64,000 bases of DNA from Pseudomonadota bacterium (GCA_023423535.1 JAFAFL010000007.1:1-64000); one strand, 5' to 3'. Counted from the first letter of the stretch, positions 51,351-60,080 are shown. Translations and numbers: made by a program. The notes: generated by a model from the letters alone, not told the origin.

Positions 51351-52430
51351 CTACAGCCCGTTGCGCGCCAGCTGCATGAGGCAGCGGGCGACCTTCCTGC
51401 TGTCGTGGCGGATGCGCCGGCCCTCCTTGAGGAGGTCGGCCTCCACCGGGATGACCCCGGCCTCGATCAGACCCCGGCGATCCACCACCACCGGGTCCTG
51501 GCCCTTCTTGCGGTACCGCGCCAACACCTCCTCGTCCGGCTTGCGCGCGTTCACCAGCGCCACGTCCACCACCGGCCCCACGTGCTCGACCACTGCGCGC
51601 ACGTGCTCGACCGCGTCCATCCCGTCCGTCTCCCCCGGCTGCGTCATCAGGTTCGAGACGAAGACCTTCAGCGCCCGCGTCTCGCGCAGCGCCTGGGCCA
51701 CGCCATCGACGAGCAGGTTGGGCATCACGCTGGAGAAGAGGGAGCCCGGACCAATGGTCACGAGGTCCGCCTGGCGCAGCGCCTCGATCACGCCCTCCGA
51801 CGGCTTCGGCAGCTCGGGCCGCAGCGCGACCCTGCGCACCCGCTGACCGCTCTTCGCGATGTTGCGCTCGCCCACGACCTCGGTGCGGTCCCACAGCTCC
51901 GCCACGAGCTCCACCGCCTCCAGCGTCGAGGGCAGCACCCGTCCCCGCGCATCGAGCAGCCGCGCCGAGAGCTCCACCGCCTCCATGAAGTCGCCGCGCA
52001 GCTCCGTCAGCGCCGCGAGCAGCAGGTTCCCCACCGCGTGCCCGCCAATGCCGCGCGAGCCACCGAAGCGGTGCTGGAAGAGCTTCTGCAACACGCCGCT
52101 CTGCGTGCCCGAGAGCGCCACGAGGCAGTTGCGCACGTCACCGGGAGGAAGCACCCCGCGCAGCCGGCGCAGGCGCCCCGACGAGCCGCCGTCGTCGCTC
52201 ATCGCCACCACCGCGGTCAGTTCCAGACCGGGGCTCTTCGCGGTGGGCAATGCGCGCTTGGCGAGGCCCTTGAGCACCACCGGCAAGCCCGTCCCGCCGC
52301 CGATGCAGACCAGCCTCAGAGGGCGCTGCACGAGCCGCTGCACCGGCCGGTTCAACCACTGGCGCTCCCCGCGCGCTTCGCCCTGGCCGACCGGCGTCTC
52401 CGCCGTCTGGCCCATGTCCGTCCTCTGCAT
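51351..52430 (-). CDS. exoF: ExoF-like YvcK/CofD-family protein
   Basis: A 359-residue protein of the YvcK (gluconeogenesis factor) family, related to CofD. Signature: LVCIGGGTGLPVVLKGLAKR (N-terminal Gly-rich loop), VVAMSDDGGSSGRLRR (UDP-sugar site region), LPPGDVRNCLVALSG, IGGHAVGNLLLAAL, and LVTIGPGSLFSSVMPNLLV. YvcK binds UDP-sugars and links cell-wall precursor levels to metabolism. Start options are ATG 52442, 52430 and 52415; 52430 follows a G-rich site. Its position inside a polysaccharide operon supports a sugar-nucleotide role here. Confidence 0.8.
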   Translation of the reverse strand: MQRTDMGQTAETPVGQGEARGERQWLNRPVQRLVQRPLRLVCIGGGTGLPVVLKGLAKRALPTAKSPGLELTAVVAMSDDGGSSGRLRRLRGVLPPGDVRNCLVALSGTQSGVLQKLFQHRFGGSRGIGGHAVGNLLLAALTELRGDFMEAVELSARLLDARGRVLPSTLEAVELVAELWDRTEVVGERNIAKSGQRVRRVALRPELPKPSEGVIEALRQADLVTIGPGSLFSSVMPNLLVDGVAQALRETRALKVFVSNLMTQPGETDGMDAVEHVRAVVEHVGPVVDVALVNARKPDEEVLARYRKKGQDPVVVDRRGLIEAGVIPVEADLLKEGRRIRHDSRKVARCLMQLARNGL

Positions 52431-52521
52431 CCGCCCCCCCATCGCCGCCCAACCCCGTACAGCAACCGCCATGCCCGGAGGCCCCACGGGCTCCCGGGCA
52501 CACCACCACCGCACTGCCGCG

Positions 52522-53886
52522 CTACCGCGCGCCGCGTCCGAGAATCACGTGCCTCACCGTGTGGAAAATGATCGCCATGTCGAGGAACAGCGAGCCGTTC
52601 TTCACGTAGTAGAGGTCGAACTCGAGCTTGTTCCGCGCGTCCTCCACCGAGGCCCCGTAGGGGTAGCGGATCTGCGCCCACCCGGTGATGCCAGGCTTCA
52701 CCGCCTCGCGCAGGCCGTAGAAGGGAATGGCCTCCTTAAGCTGTTCCACGAACACCGGGCGCTCCGGCCGCGGCCCCACGAAGCTCATGTCGCCGGCGAG
52801 CACGTTGAACACCTGCGGGATCTCGTCGATGCGCGTCTTGCGGATGAACTTGCCCACGCGCGTCACCCGGTCGTCGTTCGTCTTCGCCCACACCGCGCCG
52901 TTCTTCTCCGCGTCGGTGCGCATCGAGCGGAACTTCCAGAGGAAGTAGCTCTTCCCGTCGAGCCCCACGCGCTCCTGGCGGTAGAAGACCGGGCCCTTCG
53001 AGTCGAGCTTCACCAGCAGCGCCACGAGCGCCATCGCCGGCGCCGCGAGCAACAGGAGCACGCTCGAGACCGCCACGTCGAAGCCGCGCTTGAAGAAGGT
53101 GCGCACCTTCGAGATCGTCAGCTCGTCCGCGTAGGCGAGGTCGCTCGCGCGCAGGAACATCACCGGGATGCGGCGCAGCACGCGCTCGCAGAAGCCCGCC
53201 GCGCCGTACACCCGGATGCCCCGGAGCCGGCAGCGCAGGAGAACGTCGGCGCCCACCGCGCCGCGCATCTCGTCGCAGGCCACCACCAGATCCTGCGAGC
53301 CGTACTCGCGCGCCACGTCCTCCAGCGCGCGGCAGCCCTCGCCGGTGAGCGACTTCGGATCGAGCATTGCGCAGACGCGGAAGGCCTCGTCGCCCTGGTC
53401 CTGCACCGCGTTGGCCACCGCCCTCGCCCGCGCGCCGTTGCCCACGATGAGCAGGCGCCGCGGCTCCGAGAGCATGCCGGTGACGAGCAGCCGCGCGCCG
53501 ATCGCGCCGGCCACCGCGCCGATGCCGGCGCCGAAGAGCGAGCCCACCGGAAGGATCTCCGGCATCGCCAGCGCGGCCACTGCCATGAGCAGCGTGCCCA
53601 CGCCCGCGGCCTTGAGGAGCCGCCCGCCGCGCGGCCGGTCCTCGCCGGCGATGCGCACGTCGTAGAGGTCGAGCGCGTAGAGCGCGAACTGGAAGGTGCC
53701 GGCGAAGGCGAGGCCGAGCAGCACGAAGAGCGGCAGCACCTCGGCGAGGTTCGTGACGCCTGCCGGGCTCGCCGCGATCACGCCGACCACGGCGCCACCG
53801 AGCGCGCCGGACATGATCGCCACGGCCTCGGTGATGAAGAACGCCAGCTTTCTCGCGGAGAACCAGTGATGAAAGACGCGAAGCAT
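52522..53886 (-). CDS. exoE: ExoE-like polyprenyl glycosylphosphotransferase
   Basis: A 454-residue membrane enzyme that starts a lipid-linked repeat by moving a sugar phosphate to undecaprenyl phosphate. Four N-terminal helices (about 10-35, 47-70, 92-110, 115-135), a Rossmann-like CoA-binding-type middle (RLLIVGNGARARAVANAV), one helix (about 273-292), then the catalytic domain: FYRQERVGLDGKSYFLWKFRSMRTDAE, RVTRVGKFIRKTRIDEIPQVFNVLAGDMSFVGPRPERP and PGITGWAQIRYPYG. All hallmark residues are present. It is the committed enzyme of the polymer. Confidence 0.92.
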   Translation of the reverse strand: MLRVFHHWFSARKLAFFITEAVAIMSGALGGAVVGVIAASPAGVTNLAEVLPLFVLLGLAFAGTFQFALYALDLYDVRIAGEDRPRGGRLLKAAGVGTLLMAVAALAMPEILPVGSLFGAGIGAVAGAIGARLLVTGMLSEPRRLLIVGNGARARAVANAVQDQGDEAFRVCAMLDPKSLTGEGCRALEDVAREYGSQDLVVACDEMRGAVGADVLLRCRLRGIRVYGAAGFCERVLRRIPVMFLRASDLAYADELTISKVRTFFKRGFDVAVSSVLLLLAAPAMALVALLVKLDSKGPVFYRQERVGLDGKSYFLWKFRSMRTDAEKNGAVWAKTNDDRVTRVGKFIRKTRIDEIPQVFNVLAGDMSFVGPRPERPVFVEQLKEAIPFYGLREAVKPGITGWAQIRYPYGASVEDARNKLEFDLYYVKNGSLFLDMAIIFHTVRHVILGRGAR

Positions 53887-53965
53887 TGCCGCTCCCGGAA
53901 ATCCCTTTCCCGCCCACGGGGTGAAACGGCAGCGCCCCTTCGAGAGGGCGCCGCCGGTGCTGCCG

Positions 53966-54766
53966 CTACTTGCCGTAGTGCTTGAGGTACTGCGCCGCGT
54001 TGTCCTCGGCGCCGTTGAGGACGCAGCCGACGACCGGCACGCCCTGCAGGTGCTCCATCGCGTGCTGCACCTGGGTGGTGTTCGTCACCTTCGCGCGGAT
54101 GACCATCACCACGCCGTCCGCCTGCTGCGCGAGGATCGCCGCGTCCGCGAACGGGAGCGTGGGCGGCAGGTCGATGTACACCTCGTCGAACCCGTTCTTC
54201 ACCGCCTCCATCAGCTCGCGCATGCGCCGGCTCGCCAGCAGCTGCGTGGGCTCCTCCGGCGTCGCACCGGCGGGGATGACCGCCAGCCGCGTGGAGCGGA
54301 AGCGGCGCACCGCCTCGTTGAGCTGGCAGTCCCCGCTGAGGAGCTCCGCGAGCCCCGGCTTCGTCTTGAAGCCGAGCACCTGCGCCACCTGCGAGCGCCG
54401 CAGGTCCGCGTCGATGAGCAGCACCCGCCGCTCCGGGTTCGCCCGCGCCGCGGTCAGCGCGAGGTTCACCGAGGTCACCGTCTTGCCCTCGCCCGGCATC
54501 GCCGAGGTCAGCGCGACGGTCTTCATCGGCTTCACGGTGCGCAGCCGGTCGAGCCGGTAGTACAGCGTGCGGTACTGCTCCGCGGCATTGGAGGCCGGCG
54601 AGGTCAGCGTCACCACGCGGCGGTCCACCTCGTTGCGCGCCTCGGTCCCTTCATCCACCCGGGGCAGGAAGTTCCCCGCCCGCGTCATCGTCTGGTCCAT
54701 GGTGTTCCTCTGTGTCTTTCGCCGCGCGGTGTCGGTCTGGAGATCGATGTCAGTTGGCGTCGTCAT
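53966..54766 (-). CDS. exoD: ExoD-like BY-type tyrosine kinase
   Basis: A 266-residue cytoplasmic kinase domain of bacterial tyrosine kinases (CpsD/CapB half of Wzc). Walker A SAMPGEGKTVTSVNLA (about 88-103), Walker A' VLLIDADLRRSQ, Walker B-like EVYIDLPPTLPFADA. The C-terminus has only two tyrosines in its last eight residues (QYLKHYGK), a short autophosphorylation tail. It pairs with ExoC. Start at ATG 54766 overlaps exoC by 17 bases; ATG 54700 has a better ribosome site (AGAGGA) and would drop 22 residues. Confidence 0.88.
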   Translation of the reverse strand: MTTPTDIDLQTDTARRKTQRNTMDQTMTRAGNFLPRVDEGTEARNEVDRRVVTLTSPASNAAEQYRTLYYRLDRLRTVKPMKTVALTSAMPGEGKTVTSVNLALTAARANPERRVLLIDADLRRSQVAQVLGFKTKPGLAELLSGDCQLNEAVRRFRSTRLAVIPAGATPEEPTQLLASRRMRELMEAVKNGFDEVYIDLPPTLPFADAAILAQQADGVVMVIRAKVTNTTQVQHAMEHLQGVPVVGCVLNGAEDNAAQYLKHYGK

Positions 54767-56159
54767 GGGGCACGTGCCGGTTCTGCTGCAGTTGAGGGAT
54801 GAGGATCCGCTTCTCGCCCTTCAGCGTCCCCAGCTCCGGCACCACCGCGAGCACCGGCATCGGCAGCCGCTGCTTCACCTGGTCCACGTCGCGGATGGAC
54901 TCGTCGCGGCTCTCGGCGAGCACGCCCACCAACACGCCGAGCGCAAGGGCCACCAGCAGCGCCAGCACGAGCCCGCTCATCCGGTCCGGCGCCGCCGCGG
55001 TGGAGGGAACCGTCGCCGGCGAGATGACCTGGAACACGTCCTTCGCGCCGCGCTGCTCGAGGCCCTGCGCCAGCTCCGCCTCCACCTTGCGGCTGCGCAC
55101 GCTCTCGTACTTCGCGCGCAGCATGTCGTACTCGCGGGTCATCAGGCCGAGCTCGTGCGCCCACTTCGGCGTCGCGTCGATCCGCGCCTGGAACGCCTGC
55201 GCCTGCTTCTCGAGGTCGCCGATCTGCCGGGTGATCTCGGCGATGACCTTGTTCATGCGGGCGCGCTCGTTGCGCTCGTCCACCATGCGGGCCTCGGCGG
55301 CGCTGATCCTGCCCTTCAGCGAGCCCAGCTCCTTCGTCAGCCGCTGCACCTCCGGGTGGTCCGGCGTCCAGGTGGCACGGGCGGTGGTCAGCATCCGCAG
55401 CGTCTCGGCCTCCTGCGCCTTCAGCCGGCCCACCTCGCTGTCACCGGGCAGGTGTGCGCGGAGCATGTCGCCGCGGCGCATCTCCGCCCCGCGCAGCTCG
55501 TCGGTGCGGGCCTGGATGTAGCCCATCGTCCGGTCGAGCCCGCGCATGTTCGTCTCCAGCTGCTCGGGGAGCTCGCCCATGTGGTCGACCTTGAACTGGG
55601 TGATCTTCTGCTCCCACTCCACCAGCTGGGTGCGCAGCGCCTTCTCCTCCTCGGCGAAGAGCTGGGTGGTGCGCTGGGCCTGACCCTGGCGCGCCATCAC
55701 CGCGAGCTCCGCGAACACCTGCGGCAGCTTGTTCGCCACCTGCGCCGCGACGTCCGGATCGTTCGCGCTGTAGGTCAGCTCGAACGCGTTGTCGCCCTCG
55801 ATGCGCACGTCGATGTCCTTGCGCATCCGCTCCACCGCCGCGTCGATCCCGCTCTTCTCGCGGACCTCCGCGTACAGACCGAGCTCTTCGATCGTCCGCT
55901 GCAGCACCGGTCGCGACAGCAGCTCCTGCCGCACCGTGACGATCCGCCGGTCCACCGTCTCGCTGATGGTGGGCTGCACCATGTCCGCGATCGGGTGATG
56001 CGGCTCCACTCGAACCACCGTGGTGGCCGTGTAGACGCTGGGCATCGTCGCAACCACCGCCGCCCCCAGCGCAAACGTCCCACCGGCGATGGCGAGCACC
56101 AGGAGCCTGCGCCTCCAAAGCGCCTTCACCACCTGATCCACCGTCATCCCACGCTCCAT
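54750..56159 (-). CDS. exoC: ExoC-like Wzz/Wzc chain-length protein
   Basis: A 469-residue inner-membrane protein. Helix 1 at about 20-40 (LLVLAIAGGTFALGAAVV), the Wzz periplasmic domain with long coiled coils (about 165-360, e.g. AEEEKALRTQLVEWEQKI), helix 2 at about 408-430 preceded by STAAAPDRMSGLV (Pro-rich motif near the second helix, as in Wzc), then a short cytoplasmic tail. The kinase domain is a separate gene (exoD), as in split BY-kinase systems. GGAGGAG precedes the ATG. Confidence 0.88.
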   Translation of the reverse strand: MERGMTVDQVVKALWRRRLLVLAIAGGTFALGAAVVATMPSVYTATTVVRVEPHHPIADMVQPTISETVDRRIVTVRQELLSRPVLQRTIEELGLYAEVREKSGIDAAVERMRKDIDVRIEGDNAFELTYSANDPDVAAQVANKLPQVFAELAVMARQGQAQRTTQLFAEEEKALRTQLVEWEQKITQFKVDHMGELPEQLETNMRGLDRTMGYIQARTDELRGAEMRRGDMLRAHLPGDSEVGRLKAQEAETLRMLTTARATWTPDHPEVQRLTKELGSLKGRISAAEARMVDERNERARMNKVIAEITRQIGDLEKQAQAFQARIDATPKWAHELGLMTREYDMLRAKYESVRSRKVEAELAQGLEQRGAKDVFQVISPATVPSTAAAPDRMSGLVLALLVALALGVLVGVLAESRDESIRDVDQVKQRLPMPVLAVVPELGTLKGEKRILIPQLQQNRHVPHDDAN

Positions 56160-56185
56160 GTCGTGCTCCTCCGTCCCTTCCCTTG

Positions 56186-57349
56186 TCACCAGGTCCGCGC
56201 CATCAGCCGGATCGCCACCACGTTGCGAGACAGATCGACGTCCGGCCCGTAGGTGCCGACCTGGGCAATCCTGTCCACCTGCCCCTGCATCGACAGATGC
56301 CGGGTCAGGCTCCACTCCACGCCGCCGCCCACCGCGTAGCCGGCCATCCCGGCGGCGCTGGACGTCGACAACCAGGTCTGCGCGTTGCCGGGCGCAGCCC
56401 CGTTGCGGAACCCGTAGGCCCCGCCAAAGACGTTCACGCGGCGCGACAGCCGGACCCCCGTGTAGAGGCCCGCGTACTGCGCCCACACCGCGGAGGTGAA
56501 ACCGGTCGCCCCCACGAGGTCCTGCCCCGCCTGCGCGCTCAGCTCGAAGCCCTCGAAGGCCCGCGTCAGCTGCGCGTGGATCCGCGGCGACACCCCGTCA
56601 CCCACGCCGCGGGACTCCACGTAGAAGACCGGGCCGGCGCGCACGTTCAGCGTCGTCTGCGTGCCGGTGCGGTAGCGCAGTGCCGCCACCGGTGCGTGCG
56701 CCATCGCCCGCTCCGGGCCGTAGAGGAAGTACTGGAAGCGGTACTCCGCTCCGAGCGACAGCCGCGCGTTCACCCGCGCCATCAGCTCCGCGGAGGGCGC
56801 GTGCACCGCGCCGGGCGGAGTGTCGGTCTCGAGCATCTGCGTGCCCTCGAAGCGGTAGGCCACCCGCCCATCGAGCGTCCGCGTCAGCCGCGTGCCCACG
56901 CCCACCTCGCCCGTGCCGTAGAGGACGGGCGAGAGGCTGCGGCCCATGCCGGTCCGGGGCAGCGAGGTCGGATCCGACACGCGCCAGCCGCGCAGCTCCA
57001 CCGTCGCCACCGTCCGCGGCGACAGCTCCGTGCGCAGATCGAAGCCCGCGCGGTGATCGACCCGCGCCGTCTGCGAGAAGTAGCGCAGCTGCAGATCCGG
57101 CGCGTACCAGCCCTCGAGCGTGAAGTTCCGGTTCTCCGCCCGGACCCCGCCCTGCGCCGTCAGCTTCGACAGGAGCTCGCCCGTCACCGGCGCATCCGCG
57201 TCGTTGTTCCGCAAGAGCGCGTCGTCGTCGTACCGGCCCTCGATGCCCACCTGCAGACGGGGCTCGACGATCGTCGCCGCGACCGCGAAACCCGGAGTCA
57301 GCAGCAGCGCCGAGAACACTGCGATCTGGATTGCCCGTCCCACCGTCAC
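56186..57349 (-). CDS. exoB: ExoB-like outer-membrane beta-barrel protein
   Basis: A 387-residue exported protein: signal peptide (about 1-23, TPGFAVA), then amphipathic strands alternating with turns to the very end (FTLEGWYAPDLQLRYF, TVATVELRGWRVSD, YRFQYFLYG, LSMQGQVDRI, VVAIRLMARTW), with an aromatic last strand typical of outer-membrane barrels. Probably a polysaccharide outer-membrane channel or assembly factor next to Wza-like ExoA. The start is one of two GTGs (57349 or 57343). Confidence 0.75.
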   Translation of the reverse strand: MTVGRAIQIAVFSALLLTPGFAVAATIVEPRLQVGIEGRYDDDALLRNNDADAPVTGELLSKLTAQGGVRAENRNFTLEGWYAPDLQLRYFSQTARVDHRAGFDLRTELSPRTVATVELRGWRVSDPTSLPRTGMGRSLSPVLYGTGEVGVGTRLTRTLDGRVAYRFEGTQMLETDTPPGAVHAPSAELMARVNARLSLGAEYRFQYFLYGPERAMAHAPVAALRYRTGTQTTLNVRAGPVFYVESRGVGDGVSPRIHAQLTRAFEGFELSAQAGQDLVGATGFTSAVWAQYAGLYTGVRLSRRVNVFGGAYGFRNGAAPGNAQTWLSTSSAAGMAGYAVGGGVEWSLTRHLSMQGQVDRIAQVGTYGPDVDLSRNVVAIRLMARTW

Positions 57350-57490
57350 CCCGCCGTCACCAGGTCCGCCACCACCACGCCCACCACCCACGCCCATCGC
57401 CCGCCACGCCCTGAAGCCACACCTCTCCCGTGCGCCTCCCCCTGCGGAGAGGCCCCGGGTCACTGCGTCACTGCGCTGCCGGGTCGCCCG

Positions 57491-58066
57491 CTACGGCACG
57501 ACCACCGTGTCGCCCGGCGCGAGCCACACCGCCGAGCGCTTCTCGTCGTCGTCCGTCACCAGATCCGCGTAGCTGATCACCGCGCTCTTCCCGTCGCGGC
57601 GGATGACCCGGATGTTGCGCTTGTCGGCGAAGTCGCTGAACCCACCGGCCAGCGCGATCGCCTGGAGCACCGAGACGTGCCCGCGCATCGGATACATCCC
57701 CGGCCGCGTCACCTCACCGGTGACGAACACCCGCGGCGAGTTGACCTCCTGCACGATCACCGTCACCCGCGGCTCCTGCACGTACTGCTTCAGCGCCGTC
57801 GCCACCTCCAGCTCGAGCTCCTTCGGCGTCTTCCCTGCCGCGCGGACCTCGCCGACCATCGGCAGCGAGATGAACCCATCCGGCCGTACCGGCACGACCC
57901 GCGAGAGGTCGGCGTCGCGCCACACGGCGACGTCCACCACGTCCTCGAGGCCGATCCGGTAGGGCTCGTCCGCGGGCGGCTGGATGTTCTTCTTCTGGCC
58001 CGCGCACCCGCCGAGCAGGAGCACCGCCACCATCGTCCAACCCCACGCGCTCGTCTTCACGCCCAT
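57491..58066 (-). CDS. exoA: ExoA-like polysaccharide export lipoprotein (Wza family)
   Basis: A 191-residue outer-membrane lipoprotein, lipobox LLGGCAG (Cys about 21). Poly_export region: PYRIGLEDVVDVAVWRDADLS, RPDGFISLPMVGEVRAAGKTPKELELEVATALK, then an SLBB domain: SPRVFVTGEVTRPGMYPM...SVLQAIALAGGFSDFADKRNIRVIRR, ending WLAPGDTVVVP. Shorter than E. coli Wza (only one SLBB, no C-terminal helix for the outer membrane), which explains an additional barrel partner (ExoB). First gene of the operon, with AAGGAG before the ATG. Confidence 0.92.
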   Translation of the reverse strand: MGVKTSAWGWTMVAVLLLGGCAGQKKNIQPPADEPYRIGLEDVVDVAVWRDADLSRVVPVRPDGFISLPMVGEVRAAGKTPKELELEVATALKQYVQEPRVTVIVQEVNSPRVFVTGEVTRPGMYPMRGHVSVLQAIALAGGFSDFADKRNIRVIRRDGKSAVISYADLVTDDDEKRSAVWLAPGDTVVVP

Positions 58067-58111
58067 TGCTCCCCGCTCCTTCCGTTGCTCGCGATTGCGT
58101 GCGGCTTCCTA

Positions 58112-58127
58112 AGCAGCCGATGTGCCA
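58112..58127 (-). promoter_or_regulatory. sigma-54 promoter of the exoA-I operon
   Basis: Minus strand reads TGGCAC-ATCGG-CTGCT: perfect -24 hexamer, exact GG-N10-GC spacing, one mismatch in the -12. Predicted start near 58101, a leader of about 35 bases before the exoA ATG. Nearly identical in build to the promoter at 19864-19879. Confidence 0.7.
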
Positions 58128-58178
58128 CCGGACTCCGGCGCCCGAGGTCCAGATTCCGGGCGTTTGCAGCGCCCATCT

Positions 58179-58204
58179 GGGAACGGTGGGTTCCCCGAGG
58201 GGAA
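58179..58204. promoter_or_regulatory. overlapping inverted repeats, candidate activator sites
   Basis: GGGAAC-N5-GTTCCC (58179-58195... first arm 58179-58184, second 58190-58195) overlaps TTCCCC-GA-GGGGAA (58191-58204). They are centred about 86 and 96 bases upstream of the predicted exo start, a usual place for enhancer-binding protein sites. Confidence 0.5.
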
Positions 58205-58376
58205 AAAAGTTCTCTCCCACGTGCGGAACCGCGCGCCACACCCGGAAACTTTTCAGTCCACGGCTGGGGAACGCGAACGCGCGAAAGGTGGGAGCGCGCT
58301 TCCCAAAACACCGACATCACGCCCCGAGGTGCCGCGGCACGCGCGTTGAAACCACCACCCCGCGGGGGGAATCGAC

Positions 58377-58571
58377 ATGCTGAAGGTGGCGGCAGCTGCA
58401 GCGGTGGTGCTGGGTGTGACGGGCGGGGCGATCTCGGTGTTCGGCACGGCGCTGGGGGTGGGGGCGGAGGCGGCGGCGCTGGGCCTCTCCGGGGCGGGCC
58501 TGTGGGCGGCGAGCTACGGCCTGGGCGGGAAGCTCGGGGCGCGGCCGGCGGGCAACGCGGAGACGGCCTAG
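58377..58571 (+). CDS. small hydrophobic membrane protein
   Basis: A 64-residue protein with two hydrophobic segments (about 3-24 and 28-48) rich in Ala and Gly, then a short Gly/Ala tail. CGGGGGGA precedes the ATG by six bases. No family recognised. Divergent from the exo operon across about 310 bases that hold the exo promoter; it could share its control. Confidence 0.5.
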   Translation: MLKVAAAAAVVLGVTGGAISVFGTALGVGAEAAALGLSGAGLWAASYGLGGKLGARPAGNAETA

Positions 58572-58697
58572 CGCTCATCTAGAGGTGGAGCGGGCCGGTC
58601 GTCTCGACACGGCGGTGCACCGGGTCGGCCGGCTCGCCAGCGGGTGAGGCGAGCGCGTAAGGTCCTGCGCCTGCCCGTCTTGCACACAGGAGCGCGC

Positions 58698-59072
58698 ATG
58701 AACCGCCTCGTCCAGACCACCCCTTCCCTGCCGGAGGTGTGGTGCACCGACCAGGGCCTGCACGTCGAGGCCACCGCGCGCGGCATCCGCGTGTGGGGCG
58801 TGGCGACGGGGACGGACGGCGCGCTCGGGCTTCGCTTCGGCGAGGGCGTCTCGGTGGAGCTCTCGCTGCGCGCGGGTATGGGCGCGGAGACCGCGGTGAA
58901 GCATCTGCTCCAGTCGTTGTCGCCCGCGCTGCGGCTCGAGGCCCTGGTGGAGGCGGAGGGTGCGCTGCTGATCGTCGCGCCGTCAGCGGGCTCCGCGGTG
59001 ATGCAGGGCACTGCGGACGCTTCGGTGGTCCAGACGAAGACGCGCCCGCTGGCCGACACGCCGGCGTCCTGA
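58698..59072 (+). CDS. hypothetical protein
   Basis: A 124-residue soluble protein with AGGAG before the ATG (58698). Two similar halves are possible: VWCTDQGLHVEATARGIRVWGV and LRLEALVEAEGALLIVA. Beta-rich, no signal peptide, no known motif. GC-rich codon third positions support coding. Twelve bases before the EVE gene, so probably the same transcript. Confidence 0.5.
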   Translation: MNRLVQTTPSLPEVWCTDQGLHVEATARGIRVWGVATGTDGALGLRFGEGVSVELSLRAGMGAETAVKHLLQSLSPALRLEALVEAEGALLIVAPSAGSAVMQGTADASVVQTKTRPLADTPAS

Positions 59073-59084
59073 TACGGGCGGCGC

Positions 59085-59516
59085 ATGCCGAAGCCCCGCT
59101 ACTGGCTCATCAAGAGCGAGCCGGACGTCTATCCCTATTCGCAGCTGGAGAAGGACGGGCGCACCGCCTGGACCGGCGTGCGCAACTTCGAGGCGCGCAA
59201 CAACCTCCGGGCGATGACGCCGGGCGACCTCTGCCTCTACTACCACTCGGTGGAGGAGAAGAGCCTCGTGGGCGTCGCGCGCGTGGTGGGCACCGCGGTG
59301 GAGGACGTGACCGCGCCCGGCGAGGACTGGGCCCAGGTGGACGTCGCCCCGCTCGTCTCGTTCACGCGAAAGGTGACGCTGGCCGAGGTGAAGGCGGACG
59401 AGGCGCTGGAGGAGTTCACGCTCGTCACGCGCTCGCGGCTCTCCGTCGCGCCGGTGGCCCCCGAGCACTTCCGGCGCGTGCTCAAGCTGGCGAAGACGAA
59501 GCTGCCCGCGGCCTGA
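59085..59516 (+). CDS. EVE domain protein
   Basis: A 143-residue single-domain protein. YWLIKSEPDVYPYSQLEKDG, TAWTGVRNFEARNNLRAM, GDLCLYYHSVEEKSLVGVARVV and DWAQVDVAPLVSF are the standard blocks of the EVE family (PUA-like fold related to YTH domains), with Trp/Tyr residues lining an aromatic cage for modified bases. EVE proteins are proposed to bind modified nucleic acids; the target here is unknown. Complete length for the family. No mcrB-like restriction gene is adjacent. Confidence 0.93.
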   Translation: MPKPRYWLIKSEPDVYPYSQLEKDGRTAWTGVRNFEARNNLRAMTPGDLCLYYHSVEEKSLVGVARVVGTAVEDVTAPGEDWAQVDVAPLVSFTRKVTLAEVKADEALEEFTLVTRSRLSVAPVAPEHFRRVLKLAKTKLPAA

Positions 59517-59531
59517 GCTCGGCGAAGTGGC

Positions 59532-60080
59532 TCAACCGCTGAAGAGCTGCACCAGCGCGCGAAGGACGAAGAAGGTCACCGTCGCCGCGCCGATGAGGAT
59601 GAGCAGCGCGCCCGCGATGACCGCTGCGATCCAGAGCCGGCTTGCGCGCTTCGTCTTCACCGGTGACGCCAGATGGGCCTCGATCAGCCGGACGTTGCGC
59701 ACGTTCGACTTCCACGCGGCATCGAACACGTCCCCTGCGAGCGGCACCGTCCCCACCGCCGCCTCGAGCGCGATGTTGCCGAGCATCCGCACGAGCACTT
59801 CCTTCGGCACGCCGGCGCGGACCGCCTCCAGCACGATCCAGGTGGAGAGCCCGACGCCGGCCACGTCGCCGAAGCCCGGGATGAGACCGATCAGCGGGTC
59901 GAGCCCGATCCGCCATCCGCCCGGCAGCGTGATCGACGTGTCGAGCACGTGCGCGAGCCGCCTCACCCGTTCGAGCAGCGCCGCATCCGCGGCCCGATCC
60001 GGGATCACGCTCACGCGCTGAGGCGGACGGGAAGACGCGCCTCTCGTTCCGAAGCCGTTGTTGACGGTTCGAGTCGCCAT
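59532..60080 (-). CDS. DUF4112 membrane protein
   Basis: A 182-residue protein. The DUF4112 block is at about 38-130: LAHVLDTSITLPGGWRIGLDPLIGLIPGFGDVAG, LSTWIVLEAVRAGVPKEVLVRMLGNIALEAAVGTVPLAGDVFDAAWKSNVRNVRLIE. A hydrophobic helix follows at about 148-172. Probably an inner-membrane protein of unknown function. ATG 60080 is chosen since the 20 codons upstream do not fit. Convergent with the EVE gene. Confidence 0.85.
   Translation of the reverse strand: MATRTVNNGFGTRGASSRPPQRVSVIPDRAADAALLERVRRLAHVLDTSITLPGGWRIGLDPLIGLIPGFGDVAGVGLSTWIVLEAVRAGVPKEVLVRMLGNIALEAAVGTVPLAGDVFDAAWKSNVRNVRLIEAHLASPVKTKRASRLWIAAVIAGALLILIGAATVTFFVLRALVQLFSG

Noticed and set aside
58179..58204. Hairpin GGGAAC/GTTCCC as a terminator for a plus-strand gene
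   Set aside because: No gene ends upstream on the plus strand and no T-run follows; an operator role is more plausible.
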